The position numbers were made by a program, and so were the translations under genes. Shown in pieces: positions 1 to 8,942 of a stretch of 64,000 nt of DNA; the stretch's first letter is position 1, and each line of letters starts with the position of its first letter. The notes below the pieces were generated by a model. It made no database searches, had not been told where the DNA came from, and saw nothing but the letters and a program-made list of their open reading frames with translations. This stretch comes from an uncultured bacterium (GTDB lineage: Bacteria > Planctomycetota > JAJSAM01 > JAJVHW01). The stretch is taken from assembly GCA_937996235.1 (NCBI GenBank), contig CALKVK010000038.1:124001-188000 (forward strand). Reading direction: 5' to 3'.

Positions 1-1689
1 CTGCGCTCGCAGTTCGACGACGTCGCCGCGACGTCGCGCCTGCGCCAGAGCGATCCGGCGTTCGACCGGTCGGCGTTCTTCTCGCGCGTGGTGCTCGCGT
101 TCCGCCGGGCGCAGAAGGCGTGGTGCGCGCAGGACCTCACCGAGATCCGCCCGTTCGTCTCGGACGGCATCCACGAGCGCTTCGCGCTGCAGATCCAGGA
201 ACAGCAGGACCTCGGCTACCGCGACGAGATGGACCAGCTCGACGTGGCGAGCGTCGAGTTCGCGGACGTGTTCGAGGAGGGCGGCGCGCAGATCGTGACG
301 CTGCGGATCGTCGCGAGCGCCGTGGACCGCCGGGTCGCGCTCGAGGGCGGCCGCGTGCTGCAGGGCTCGGGCGCGCCGCAGCGCTTCTCGGAGTACTGGA
401 GCTTCCTGCGCCGGCTCGGCGCGCGCAGCCGCGCGGCCGACGCGCTCGGCCTGCTCGAGGGCCACTGCGCGAACTGCGGCGCGCCGGTCGCGCTGAACCA
501 GTGGTCCAAGTGCGAGCACTGCGGCGCCATGCTGCGCAGCGGCGAGCACGACTGGGTGCTCGTCGAGATCACGCAGGAGGGCGAGTGGCGGCCGCACGCG
601 GCGGAGGTCCTGCCGGGTCTCGCGGCGCTGCGCGCACGCGACCCGGAACTCAGCGTGCAGCACCTCGAGGACCGCGTGTCGGTGATGTACTGGCGTACGG
701 CCATGTCGGAGCGCCTCGGCGACACGCGGCCGATGCGCAAGATGGCGACCGACGACCTCTGCGCGCGCTGGCAGGTCCACATCGACGAGGGCCGGCGCCC
801 GGACGGCACGCGGCACTACTTCGGCGAGCGCGGCGTCGGCTCGGTCGCCGTCCTCGGGTTCGTGACGGGGCCCGACCGCGACCGCGCGCTGGTGGACGTC
901 CGCTGGACGGGCACGCTCTTCTCGGTGGATGCGCAGGGGCGACGCACGCGCCAGCGGCAGAGCAGCGTGATCTCGACGCTCCTCGTCGTGGACCGCGACG
1001 CCGCGGCGCGGAGCGATCCGGGCACGACGGTCGCGTCGGCGCACTGCACGAACTGCGGCGCGCCGGAGACGGGCGGCACGGGCGACGCGTGCGAGTACTG
1101 CGGCGAGGTGATGAACGACGGACGGCGCACGTGGGTGCTCGCCGACGTCGTGCCCCGCAACACCGACGCAGGCCGCGCGCTGCTCGACTCGCTGCGCAGC
1201 CCCACGCGCGCAGCGCCGCTCGGCGAGCGCGCCGTGCCGACCGCGGCGACGGAGCAGCCGGGCGCACGTGCGCTGATCGCATGGCTCGCGCTCGGGAGCA
1301 TGGCCGACGGCGCGCTCGACGAGCGCGAGTCCGAACGGCTCCGCGGCATGGCCGCGCGCTCGGGCGTCGCAGCCCGCGACGTCGACAAGATCGTCGCGGC
1401 GGCGCGCGAGGGGACGCTCGACGCGCCGGCGCCGATCGACGTCGAGGAGGCACGGCTCTGGCTGCGCGAGGTGGCCGTGATCGCGCTCGCCGACGGACGC
1501 CTCGAGCCGGGCGAGTCCGCGCTGCTCGAGTCGCTCGGCCGCAGCGCGGGGCTGCTGCCGGCCGACGTGCGGCTCGCGCTCGGCGACGCGCGGGCGCGCC
1601 TCTACCGCGAGAGCCGCGAGGCGCAGGCGCGCGAGCGCAGGCGCCAGGAGGCCGCGCGGCGCTATGGCAGCGACCGGAACGCGAAGTAG
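1..1689 (+). CDS. Tandem Tim44-like/zinc-ribbon protein with C-terminal TerB-like domain, 5' end cut by window
   Basis: The frame is open from the first base, so the true start lies outside; 562 codons are visible. The same layout occurs twice: a Tim44-like alpha+beta domain (about codons 20-150 and 205-340), then a zinc ribbon (CANCG..CEHCG near 156; CTNCG..CEYCG near 348), then a WVLxx strand. The last 120 residues carry two ADG-x-L-x-x-x-E segments (MADGALDERES, LADGRLEPGES), as in helical TerB/DUF533 domains. No membrane segment is visible in this part. Tim44-like and TerB domains often accompany envelope or membrane stress functions, but the role here is unknown. The 3' end overlaps the convergent membrane gene by 28 bases. 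The domain calls are made by eye and not by profile search. Confidence 0.75.
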   Translation: MRSQFDDVAATSRLRQSDPAFDRSAFFSRVVLAFRRAQKAWCAQDLTEIRPFVSDGIHERFALQIQEQQDLGYRDEMDQLDVASVEFADVFEEGGAQIVTLRIVASAVDRRVALEGGRVLQGSGAPQRFSEYWSFLRRLGARSRAADALGLLEGHCANCGAPVALNQWSKCEHCGAMLRSGEHDWVLVEITQEGEWRPHAAEVLPGLAALRARDPELSVQHLEDRVSVMYWRTAMSERLGDTRPMRKMATDDLCARWQVHIDEGRRPDGTRHYFGERGVGSVAVLGFVTGPDRDRALVDVRWTGTLFSVDAQGRRTRQRQSSVISTLLVVDRDAAARSDPGTTVASAHCTNCGAPETGGTGDACEYCGEVMNDGRRTWVLADVVPRNTDAGRALLDSLRSPTRAAPLGERAVPTAATEQPGARALIAWLALGSMADGALDERESERLRGMAARSGVAARDVDKIVAAAREGTLDAPAPIDVEEARLWLREVAVIALADGRLEPGESALLESLGRSAGLLPADVRLALGDARARLYRESREAQARERRRQEAARRYGSDRNAK

Positions 1690-2009
1690 ACGGCGCCGCA
1701 GAGGCACAGCGCCGCCCACAGGTAGTCGAGCTTCGGCGGCTCCTTCATCACCAGCCACGCGAACGGCACGAACACCGAGAGCGTCACGACCTCCTGCAGC
1801 ACCTTGAGCTGCCCGACGGTCAGGGTCGTGTGCCCGATGCGGTTCGCCGGCACCTGGATCAGGTACTCGAAGAGCGCGATGCCCCAGCTCACGAGCGCGG
1901 CGACGATCCACGGCCGGCCGTTCAGGAAGCGCAGGTGGCCGTACCAGGCGAACGTCATGAAGACGTTCGAGAGCGCGAGCAGGCAGACGGTCTTCACGAC
2001 GACGGGCAT
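1662..2009 (-). CDS. DMT-family (DUF486-like) small membrane protein
   Basis: 115 residues with four hydrophobic segments and the pattern AWYGHLRFLNGRPW..WGIALFEYLIQVPANRIG, which I recognise from the DUF486/COG3169 DMT-like family. This is a half-sized relative of drug/metabolite transporters that probably works as an oligomer in the inner membrane; the substrate is unknown. It starts at ATG and lies 34 bases downstream of uppP on the same strand, so the two may be co-transcribed. Its 3' end overlaps the preceding plus-strand gene tail to tail by 28 bases. Confidence 0.8.
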   Translation of the reverse strand: MPVVVKTVCLLALSNVFMTFAWYGHLRFLNGRPWIVAALVSWGIALFEYLIQVPANRIGHTTLTVGQLKVLQEVVTLSVFVPFAWLVMKEPPKLDYLWAALCLCGAVYFAFRSLP

Positions 2010-2043
2010 GCGCGGACACCCTCCGGGACGCGGGACGGAGCGC

Positions 2044-2829
2044 TCAGGCGGGCTGCGGCGTCGTCGCGAGGTGGTGCAGCACCCACGCGCCGAGCGCGAG
2101 GCAGTAGGGGCCGAAGCACCAGAGCCGCCCGCGGCCGAGCAGGCGGATCAGGAACGCGATCGCCGCCCAGCCGCTGACGAACGCGACGCAGGCCGCGAGC
2201 AGCAGCGGGCCGGGCGCGTCCACCTGCCGCAGCGCACCGTCGGCGAAGAGCAGCACGGCCGCCCCGCCGATGGCCGGGATCGACAGCAGGAAGCTGAACC
2301 GGGCCGCGCGCACGGCGTCGTCGCCGAGGAAGAGCGCGGTCCCGATCGTGCTCCCCGAGCGCGAGACGCCGGGCAGGATCGCGACCGCCTGGGCGCAGCC
2401 GACGACGAACGCGTAGAGCATGCCGGGAGCGCTCTCGCGGCGGCGCGCGAGCGGCGTCAGCAGGAGCACCACGCCCGTGGCGACGAGTCCCCACGCCGCG
2501 GCGCGCGGGCTGCCGAACGCCGCGTCGATCTGGTGCTTGAACGCGAGGCCCACGACGACGGCGGGCAGCGTCCCGACGACCACCATCCAGCCGAGGCGCG
2601 CGCCGGGGCTGCGGCGGAGCACGTCGCGGACGATGTCCACGAGGTCGCGGCGGTAGTGCAGGAGGACGGCCAGCAGCGTGCCCAGGTGGACCGCGATCTC
2701 GAGCGCCTGCCCGTTCGAGCGGACGCCGAGCCCGTGCTCCACGAGCACGAGGTGGCCGCTCGAGCTCACCGGGAGGAACTCGGTGACGCCCTGCACGAGC
2801 CCGAGCACGACGGCCTCGGTCCAGGTCAC
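2044..2829 (-). CDS. uppP: Undecaprenyl-diphosphate phosphatase UppP (BacA)
   Basis: 261 residues, the usual family length. It removes a phosphate from undecaprenyl diphosphate at the inner membrane, recycling the lipid carrier for peptidoglycan and other surface polymers. Family signatures are clear: QGVTEFLPVSSSGHL near residues 14-28 holds the catalytic glutamate and the SSSGH loop, and ILPGVSRSGSTIG holds the second PGxSRSG motif. About eight hydrophobic segments follow. The GTG start (MTWTEAVV) has no Shine-Dalgarno sequence; instead a TAGCAT hexamer ends six bases upstream, so the mRNA is probably leaderless. It is divergent from the coiled-coil/cyclase operon. Confidence 0.95.
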   Translation of the reverse strand: MTWTEAVVLGLVQGVTEFLPVSSSGHLVLVEHGLGVRSNGQALEIAVHLGTLLAVLLHYRRDLVDIVRDVLRRSPGARLGWMVVVGTLPAVVVGLAFKHQIDAAFGSPRAAAWGLVATGVVLLLTPLARRRESAPGMLYAFVVGCAQAVAILPGVSRSGSTIGTALFLGDDAVRAARFSFLLSIPAIGGAAVLLFADGALRQVDAPGPLLLAACVAFVSGWAAIAFLIRLLGRGRLWCFGPYCLALGAWVLHHLATTPQPA

Positions 2830-2835
2830 GCGCGG

Positions 2836-2841
2836 ATGCTA
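2836..2841 (-). promoter_or_regulatory. -10-like box for uppP (leaderless start)
   Basis: Minus-strand TAGCAT, six bases before the uppP start, with no Shine-Dalgarno sequence between them. The same spacing recurs before several other genes here. No convincing -35 element was seen. Confidence 0.4.
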
Positions 2842-2917
2842 CGAGCGGTCGCGTCCGGGCGTTCGATCGCTCCGACGCCGCGACGAGGAAGCGCAAGGTG
2901 CCGACCCGGCGCGCGGC

Positions 2918-2923
2918 TACGAT
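2918..2923 (+). promoter_or_regulatory. -10-like box for the coiled-coil/cyclase operon
   Basis: TACGAT, 27 bases before the GTG of the coiled-coil gene. A GGGAGGA Shine-Dalgarno sequence sits between the box and the start codon. Confidence 0.35.
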
Positions 2924-2950
2924 CGCCCCTCGCATCGACGGGAGGACGGC

Positions 2951-3481
2951 GTGGAACAGTTCGCCACGGCTGACAGATCCGAGGCCGAGCTGCGCGCGCT
3001 GCAGGCGACCGTCGCCGCGATGCGCGAGGCGCTCGAGCGCGCGCGCGCCGACGCCGCCGAGGCGGTCGCCGAGTCGCGCGCCGAGCACGAGGCCGAGGTC
3101 CATCACCTGCAGGCGACGGTGCGCGCGCTGCGCAACGAGTCCGAGGCCGTGCGCGAGCGGGCCGGCGAGGACGCCCGCCGTGCCGCGGCGATCGCCGACG
3201 CCGAGCTGGCGCAGGTGCAGTCCACCGTGCGGGAGCTGCGCGAGCTCCTGGAACAGGCGCACGCGGAGCGCGAGGCGGCGGCCGCGCGTGCGGCCTCCGC
3301 GGCGGCGGCGGAGGCGGAACTCCTGCGCGAGACGGTGCACGCGCTGCGCACGGAGCTCGAGCAGCTCCACCTGCGGCACGAGGACCAGATGGCGGACGAG
3401 GAGCGGGAGCACGAGCGCGAGCGCGACGAGCTCCGGGCGACGATCGCGGCGCTGCGCGAGCGGCTGGAGGAGCGGGCATGA
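2951..3481 (+). CDS. Coiled-coil protein built of five 36-residue repeats
   Basis: 176 residues, almost entirely Ala/Glu/Arg/Leu heptads, predicted to form one long coiled coil with no signal peptide or membrane segment. The core L-Q-x-T-V-x-x-L-R appears five times with its threonine at residues 20, 56, 92, 128 and 164, an exact 36-residue (108-base) period. The GTG start is chosen because GGGAGGA lies just upstream and the repeats begin directly after it; longer in-frame extensions read into uppP promoter sequence. The stop overlaps the adenylate cyclase start (ATGA), so the two are translationally coupled. A cytoplasmic scaffold or partner of the cyclase is the natural guess; no family name is assigned. 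Confidence 0.75.
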   Translation: MEQFATADRSEAELRALQATVAAMREALERARADAAEAVAESRAEHEAEVHHLQATVRALRNESEAVRERAGEDARRAAAIADAELAQVQSTVRELRELLEQAHAEREAAAARAASAAAAEAELLRETVHALRTELEQLHLRHEDQMADEEREHERERDELRATIAALRERLEERA

Positions 3482-5757
3482 GCGAGTCAGGCGAAGCGGC
3501 ACGTCCCACGCGGCGGCGGGCGAAGCGGCGGCCGGCCGACGCCGAGCTCCTGCTCTCCGTCGCGAACCGCCTCGCGGCGCTCGAGACGCTCGACGAGCAG
3601 CTCGAGGAGCTGATCGCGGCGACCGTGCGCGCGACGGGCGCCGAGCGCGGCACGCTGTTCCTGAACGACGAGGCGACGGGCGAGCTGTACTCGCGCGTCA
3701 CCGTCGGCGAGTACCAGCGCGAGATCCGGATGCTCAACAGCGTGGGCATCGCGGGGCACGTCTTCACGACGGGGCGCGGCGTGATCGTCCACGAGCCCTA
3801 CACCGACACGCGCTTCAACCGCGAGGTCGACGGCATCTCCGGACTCGTCACGTCGAACATCCTCTCCGTGCCGATCCGCACGGCGCGCGGCGCGGTGATG
3901 GGCGTCGCGCAGTGCCTCAACAAGCAGCACGGCCGCTTCACCGACCGCGACCTCGCGGTGCTCGAGGCGCTCACGCTGCAGGCGTCGGTGGTGCTCCAGA
4001 GCACGCTGTTCGTGCTGCGGGCCGAGAAGCTGCGCGAGCAGGAGGCCGACTTCCTGAACGTCGTCTCGGAGGTGTCGTCGGAGATCCAGCTCGGGCCGCT
4101 GCTGCAGAAGATCATGGACGCCGTCACGAAGATGCTCGACGCCGAGCGCTCGACGCTCTTCCTCTCCGACGAGCGCTCGGGCGAGCTCTACACCGAGATC
4201 GGCCAGGGCCTCGGCGCGCAGCGCATCCGGCTGCCGAACTCGGCGGGCATCGCAGGCGCGGTCTTCACGAGCGGGAAGAGCGTGAACATCCCGCACGCGT
4301 ACGCCGACCTGCGCTTCAGCCCGGAGTTCGACCGGCGCACGGGGTTCTTCACGCGCTCGATCCTCGCCGTGCCCGTGCTCAACAAGGACGGGCGCACGAT
4401 CGGCGTCACGCAGGCGCTGAACAAGCGCGGCGGCGCGTTCACCGACGACGACGTCGCGCGGCTGCGCGCGTTCAACGCGCAGATCTCGATCGGACTCGAG
4501 AACGCGAAGCTGTTCGACGACGTCCAGCAGATGAGGAACTACACGCAGAACATGCTCGAGAGCATGACCAACGGCGTGCTGACGTTCGACGGCCAGCAGC
4601 GCACGGTCACGTGCAACGCCGCCGCCGCGCGCATGATGGACGTGGACGCGGCGCACGTCGCCGGACGCTCCGCAGGCGACACGTTCCGCGGGTCGAACGC
4701 GTGGGTGCTCGACCGTCTGCGCCGCGTGACCGAGACGCAGGCCGTGGACGTGACGATGGACGCCGAGCTGCAGTTCGGCGGGGAGCGCCACTCCGTCAAC
4801 CTGACGGCGCTGCCGCTCAAGAGCGGCGAGGGTGCGCAGATCGGGACGATGCTGCTGATCGAGGACATCAGCACCGAGAAGCGCGTGAAGGCGACGATGG
4901 CGCGCTACATGGACCCGGCGCTCGCGGACCAGCTCCTCGAGAGCGGCGCGGAGATCCTCGGCGGCCAGAGCCACGTGGCGACGGTGCTCTTCTCGGACAT
5001 CCGCAGCTTCACGACGCTGACGGAGGAGCTCGGCGCGCAGGCGACCGTCAGCCTGCTGAACGAGTACTTCACGCTGATGGTCGAGTGCATCTCCGGCGAG
5101 GAGGGCATGCTCGACAAGTTCATCGGCGACGCGATCATGGCCATCTTCGGCCTGCCGCTGCCGCGCGACGACCACGAGGACCGCGCCGTGCGCGCCGCGA
5201 TCGCGATGCTGCGCGCCCTCGAGACCTACAACCGCCAGCGCATGGAGCAGGGGCGCAAGCCGATCCGGATGGGCGTCGGGATCAACACCGACACGATCGT
5301 CTCGGGCAACATCGGCTCGCCGCGGCGCATGGACTACACGGTGATCGGCGACGGCGTGAACCTGGCGTCGCGCCTCGAGGGCGCGTGCAAGCAGTACGGC
5401 GCGGCGATCCTGGTGAGCGACCTCACCTTCCGCAGCCTGAGAGGCACCTACCGCACGCGCGAGGTGGACCTGGTCGTCGTGAAGGGCAAGACCGAGCCGG
5501 TGGCCGTCCACGAGGTGCTCGACTTCCACACCGAGCAGAGCTTCCCGGAGATGGTCGAGGTGCTCGCGCGCTTCCGCGACGGGCTCTCGCTCTATCGCGA
5601 GCGCGAGTTCGGGCGCGCGATCACGTCGTTCGAGGAGGCGCTCGCTGCGCACCCGGGCGACGCCGCGTCGCGCGTCTACGTCGAGCGCTGCCGCAAGCTC
5701 CTGGAGACGCCGCCGCCCGCCGACTGGGACGGCGTGTGGGTGCTCAAGGACAAGTAG
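3478..5757 (+). CDS. GAF-GAF-PAS class III adenylate cyclase
   Basis: 759 residues, no membrane segment, so probably cytoplasmic. Order: GAF (about 37-175), GAF (about 200-345), PAS (about 351-461), class III cyclase domain (about 495-660), then a short helical TPR-like tail. The metal-binding aspartates are D507 in LFSDIRSF and D551 in DKFIGDAIM. K547 and D619 (DYTVIGDG) are the adenine-selecting pair, and N628 and R632 are the transition-state residues, so an active ATP cyclase making cAMP is expected. The paired GAF domains are candidate ligand or redox sensors; no conserved NKFDE motif was seen. It is coupled to the upstream coiled-coil gene by a 4-base overlap. Confidence 0.92.
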   Translation: MSESGEAARPTRRRAKRRPADAELLLSVANRLAALETLDEQLEELIAATVRATGAERGTLFLNDEATGELYSRVTVGEYQREIRMLNSVGIAGHVFTTGRGVIVHEPYTDTRFNREVDGISGLVTSNILSVPIRTARGAVMGVAQCLNKQHGRFTDRDLAVLEALTLQASVVLQSTLFVLRAEKLREQEADFLNVVSEVSSEIQLGPLLQKIMDAVTKMLDAERSTLFLSDERSGELYTEIGQGLGAQRIRLPNSAGIAGAVFTSGKSVNIPHAYADLRFSPEFDRRTGFFTRSILAVPVLNKDGRTIGVTQALNKRGGAFTDDDVARLRAFNAQISIGLENAKLFDDVQQMRNYTQNMLESMTNGVLTFDGQQRTVTCNAAAARMMDVDAAHVAGRSAGDTFRGSNAWVLDRLRRVTETQAVDVTMDAELQFGGERHSVNLTALPLKSGEGAQIGTMLLIEDISTEKRVKATMARYMDPALADQLLESGAEILGGQSHVATVLFSDIRSFTTLTEELGAQATVSLLNEYFTLMVECISGEEGMLDKFIGDAIMAIFGLPLPRDDHEDRAVRAAIAMLRALETYNRQRMEQGRKPIRMGVGINTDTIVSGNIGSPRRMDYTVIGDGVNLASRLEGACKQYGAAILVSDLTFRSLRGTYRTREVDLVVVKGKTEPVAVHEVLDFHTEQSFPEMVEVLARFRDGLSLYREREFGRAITSFEEALAAHPGDAASRVYVERCRKLLETPPPADWDGVWVLKDK

Positions 5758-5777
5758 CGGCCGGTCCGCGCGGCCGC
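5757..5777 (+). terminator. GC hairpin directly after the cyclase stop
   Basis: Seven-base perfect arms GCGGCCG/CGGCCGC around a seven-base loop, starting at the last base of the stop codon. There is no T-run, so termination is a guess from position. Confidence 0.3.
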
Positions 5778-5834
5778 TCCGGGCGCCCCCCGCGGCGCGG
5801 CTGGCCTGTTCTCCGGGCGGCGCACACCGCGGCG

Positions 5835-5840
5835 TATGCT
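5835..5840 (+). promoter_or_regulatory. -10-like box for thrS
   Basis: TATGCT, 22 bases before the thrS start, with GAGGTGA between box and start. Confidence 0.4.
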
Positions 5841-5862
5841 CCGGGGTCCGCGAGGTGAACCC

Positions 5863-7836
5863 ATGATCCGCCTGACCCTTCCCGACGGCCGCGTGCTCGA
5901 GAAGCCCGCGGGGACGACGCCGCGCGAGGCGCTCGCGGAGCTGCCGTCGGCGGAGACGGCGGTCGCGGCGCTCGTCGATGGCGACGTGCTCGACCTGTCG
6001 CGCCCGCTCTCGGCGGACGCGGCGGTCGCCCCCGTGCTGCCCCGGACGCCGCAGGGTCTCGAGGTGCTGCGGCACACCACGGCGCACGTGATGGCGCAGG
6101 CGGTCGCGCGCTTCTTCGGCATGGAGCACGTCGAGTTCGCCATCGGGCCGGTGATCGAGGACGGCTTCTACTACGACTTCGACCTGCCCCGCGCGCTGAC
6201 CGACGCGGACCTGCCCGCGCTCGAGAAGCTCATGGAGGAGATCAAGCGCGAGGACCTCGAGATCGTGCGCCACGAGGCGCGCGACCGGGCGGCGGCGCTC
6301 GAGACCATCCGGCAGGACCGCGCGAAGAGCACCTTCAAGCAGGAGCTGATCTCGGGCTTCCCGGAGGGCGAGACGGTCTCGTTCTACCGGCAGGGCGAGT
6401 TCATGGACCTGTGCCGCGGCCCGCACCTGCCGAGCACGGGACGCCTCGGACACTTCAAGCTGCTCTCGGTCGCCGGCGCCTACTGGCGCGGCGACGAGCG
6501 GCGGCCGCAGCTCCAGCGCATCTACGCGACGGCGTTCTTCGACAAGAAGGAGCTCGCGACCTTCCTGCACCGGCGCGCCGAGGCGGAGAAGCGCGACCAC
6601 CGCAAGCTCGGGCAGCAGCTCGACCTGTTCCGCATCATCCCGGAGGCGCCGGGCTTCCCGCTGTGGCTGCCGAACGGCACCGTGGTCTTCAACGAGCTGG
6701 TCGCGTACATGCGCGGCAAGCTCGCCGCGCGCGGCTACGTCGAGATCCGCACGCCGCACATCATGATCGACGACCTGTGGCGCCGCTCGGGCCACATGGA
6801 CCATTTCAAGGAGAACATGTACTTCACGGAGATCGAGGAGCGCTCGTTCGCCGTGAAGCCCATGAACTGCCCGGGCGCCGCGCTGACCTTCAAGCAGGGG
6901 CTGCGCAGCTACCGCGAGCTGCCGCTGCGGCTCGCGGAGTTCGGGCTCTGCCACCGCTTCGAGCGCAGCGGCACGCTGCACGGGCTGACCCGCGTGCGCT
7001 CCTTCGTGCAGGACGACTCGCACATCTACTGCGCGCCCGAGCAGCTCCAGTCCGAGATCCATGCGCTCATCGCGCTCTGCGACGAGGTCTACCGCGAGGT
7101 CGGGTTCGGCAGGCCCGAGCTGTTCCTGGCGACGCGCCCCGCGGACCGCGCCGGGACCGACGAGATGTGGGACCACGCCGAGGGCGAGCTGCGCGAGGCG
7201 CTCGCGAAGGCCGGCGTGCCGTACTCCGTGAACCCGGGCGACGGCGCGTTCTACGGCCCGAAGATCGACTTCAAGGTCGAGGACGCCATCGGCCGCCGCC
7301 ACCAGCTCTGCACCATCCAGGTGGACTTCGCGATGGCGCAGAAGTTCGACCTCGAGTACGTGGCCGACGACGGCACGCGCAAGCGGCCGGTGGTCGTGCA
7401 CCGCGCGATCCTCGGGTCGCTCGAGCGCTTCATCGGCGTGCTGATCGAGCACTACGCCGGCGCGTTCCCGCTGTGGCTCGCGCCCGAGCAGTGCCGCGTG
7501 CTGCCGGTCTCCGAGGACCGCCACGCCGACGCGGCGTCGAACGTGCTGACGGAGCTGCGCCAGGCGGGCTTCCGGGCGCACGTGGACTGGTCGAACAACA
7601 AGCTCGGGAAGAAGATCCGCGAGGCGACGCTCTCGAAGGTGCCGTACCTGCTCGTGGTCGGCGACCGCGAGGCGGAGGCCGGCACGGTCGCCGTGCGGCG
7701 GCGCGACGGCGCGGACTGCGGCGCGCTGGAGCTCGGCGAACTGCTGCGGCTCCTGCGCGAGGAGCGCGACCGGCGTTCGGTCGCCCCGCTCCTCGGACCG
7801 CCTCCTGCAACGGAGGCCACGGAGACGACGGCATGA
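5863..7836 (+). CDS. thrS: Threonine-tRNA ligase
   Basis: 657 residues, full length. It charges tRNA-Thr with threonine in the cytoplasm. Order: TGS domain (1-60), editing domain with HTTAHVMAQ and the later CRGPH (about 65-240), class II catalytic core (about 260-535) with MNCPG, the motif 2 region ERSGTLHGLTRVR and YGPKIDF, then an anticodon-binding domain (about 545-640). The ATG is chosen over an in-frame ATG 27 bases upstream because GAGGTGA lies five bases before it. The stop overlaps the start of the threonine dehydrogenase gene (ATGA), an unusual pairing of the charging and the catabolic enzyme for the same amino acid. Confidence 0.97.
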   Translation: MIRLTLPDGRVLEKPAGTTPREALAELPSAETAVAALVDGDVLDLSRPLSADAAVAPVLPRTPQGLEVLRHTTAHVMAQAVARFFGMEHVEFAIGPVIEDGFYYDFDLPRALTDADLPALEKLMEEIKREDLEIVRHEARDRAAALETIRQDRAKSTFKQELISGFPEGETVSFYRQGEFMDLCRGPHLPSTGRLGHFKLLSVAGAYWRGDERRPQLQRIYATAFFDKKELATFLHRRAEAEKRDHRKLGQQLDLFRIIPEAPGFPLWLPNGTVVFNELVAYMRGKLAARGYVEIRTPHIMIDDLWRRSGHMDHFKENMYFTEIEERSFAVKPMNCPGAALTFKQGLRSYRELPLRLAEFGLCHRFERSGTLHGLTRVRSFVQDDSHIYCAPEQLQSEIHALIALCDEVYREVGFGRPELFLATRPADRAGTDEMWDHAEGELREALAKAGVPYSVNPGDGAFYGPKIDFKVEDAIGRRHQLCTIQVDFAMAQKFDLEYVADDGTRKRPVVVHRAILGSLERFIGVLIEHYAGAFPLWLAPEQCRVLPVSEDRHADAASNVLTELRQAGFRAHVDWSNNKLGKKIREATLSKVPYLLVVGDREAEAGTVAVRRRDGADCGALELGELLRLLREERDRRSVAPLLGPPPATEATETTA

Positions 7837-8777
7837 GGGTGCTGATCACGGGTGCTGGCGGCCAGGTCGGGCTCGAACTCATCCCCTATCTGCGCGCGCG
7901 CGGCGCGGAGGTCGTCGCCAGCGACGTCGCCCCGCGGCCGAAGGCGTGCGCGGACGACGTCCCGTGGGAGCCGCTCGACGTCACGGACGCGCGCAACGTG
8001 CACGACGTGTTCGAGCGCGCGCGGCCCGACGTCGTCATCCACCTCGCCGCGATCCTCTCGGCGCGCGGCGAGTCGATCCCGCACGTCGCGTACGCCGTGA
8101 ACCAGACCGGCACGTACCACGCGCTCGAGGCCTGCCGCGAGCTCGGCGTGCGGAAGTTCATCTTCACGAGCACCATCGCCGCGTTCGGCCCGGGTCTGCC
8201 CGATCCGGTCCCGAACGAGGTCTCGATGCGCCCGACGACGATGTACGGCATCACGAAGGTCGCGGGCGAGCTGCTCGGCGAGTACTACCGCCACAAGTGG
8301 GGGCTCGACTTCCGCGGCGTGCGCTTCCCCGGTCTCATCAACGCGGGCGTGCCGGGCGGCGGCACCAGCGACTACTCGCTGCACATGTACACGTCCGGCA
8401 TGAAGCACGGACGCTACGAGGCGTTCTGCCACGCCGACACGCGCATCCCGCTCATGTACATGCCCGATGCGATCCGCGCGCTCGTGGACCTCGCCGACGC
8501 CCCGCGCGAGCGGCTGAAGCGCTCGATCTACAACATCGCGGCGATGAGCCCCACCGCGGGCGAGATCGCGGACAGCGTGCGGCGCGCGCTCCCGGGCGTC
8601 GAGCTGACGTTCCGGAGCGACCCGCTGCGCCAGGCGATCCTCGACTCGTGGCCGCGCGCCCTCGACGACTCGTGCGCCCGCGCCGAGTGGGACTGGCGCC
8701 ACGAGTACGACCTCGAGGCGATGACCGCGGACATGCTGCCGAAGGTCCGTGCGATGCTCGAGCGCGGGCTCCTGTAG
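7833..8777 (+). CDS. NAD-dependent L-threonine 3-dehydrogenase, epimerase-like (SDR) type
   Basis: 314 residues. It oxidises L-threonine to 2-amino-3-ketobutyrate with NAD. The extended-SDR fold shows in GAGGQVG (residues 7-13), the serine/threonine segment FTSTIAAFGP and the YGITK catalytic Tyr-Lys pair. The C-terminal signature DPLRQAILDSWPRALDD separates this group from UDP-sugar epimerases and matches the UDP-glucose-epimerase-like threonine dehydrogenases. ATG overlaps the thrS stop. The partner enzyme Kbl (2-amino-3-ketobutyrate CoA ligase) is not in the window. Confidence 0.9.
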   Translation: MRVLITGAGGQVGLELIPYLRARGAEVVASDVAPRPKACADDVPWEPLDVTDARNVHDVFERARPDVVIHLAAILSARGESIPHVAYAVNQTGTYHALEACRELGVRKFIFTSTIAAFGPGLPDPVPNEVSMRPTTMYGITKVAGELLGEYYRHKWGLDFRGVRFPGLINAGVPGGGTSDYSLHMYTSGMKHGRYEAFCHADTRIPLMYMPDAIRALVDLADAPRERLKRSIYNIAAMSPTAGEIADSVRRALPGVELTFRSDPLRQAILDSWPRALDDSCARAEWDWRHEYDLEAMTADMLPKVRAMLERGLL

Positions 8778-8802
8778 CGGCCGGGAGCAGCCGAGACTCC
8801 TC

Positions 8803-8821
8803 CGGGACGGCCGGCGTCCCG
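8803..8821 (+). terminator. Hairpin after the thrS-dehydrogenase operon
   Basis: Perfect seven-base arms CGGGACG/CGTCCCG around GCCGG, 26 bases past the stop. No T-run follows; terminator function is inferred from position only. Confidence 0.3.
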
Positions 8822-8942
8822 CGTGCGTCCCGTCGTCCCGCGCAGGCTCGCGCTTCAGCTTCGCGCGTCGCTCTCCCGATACGTGCCGCAGCGGGGGGGC
8901 CCCGGGTGCTTCGCTTCCCGCCCGCTGCACGGGAGAGAGGAC

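Noticed and set aside
120..2177. Long Arg/Ala/Gly-rich frame over the first gene, and many similar long frames on both strands (for example 3487-7581, 38740-42021, 43933-48282, 59723-63928 beyond the agmatinase-like gene)
   Set aside because: These are out-of-frame shadows of real genes: extreme Arg/Ala content, no family motif and no ribosome site. High GC makes stop codons rare in every frame.
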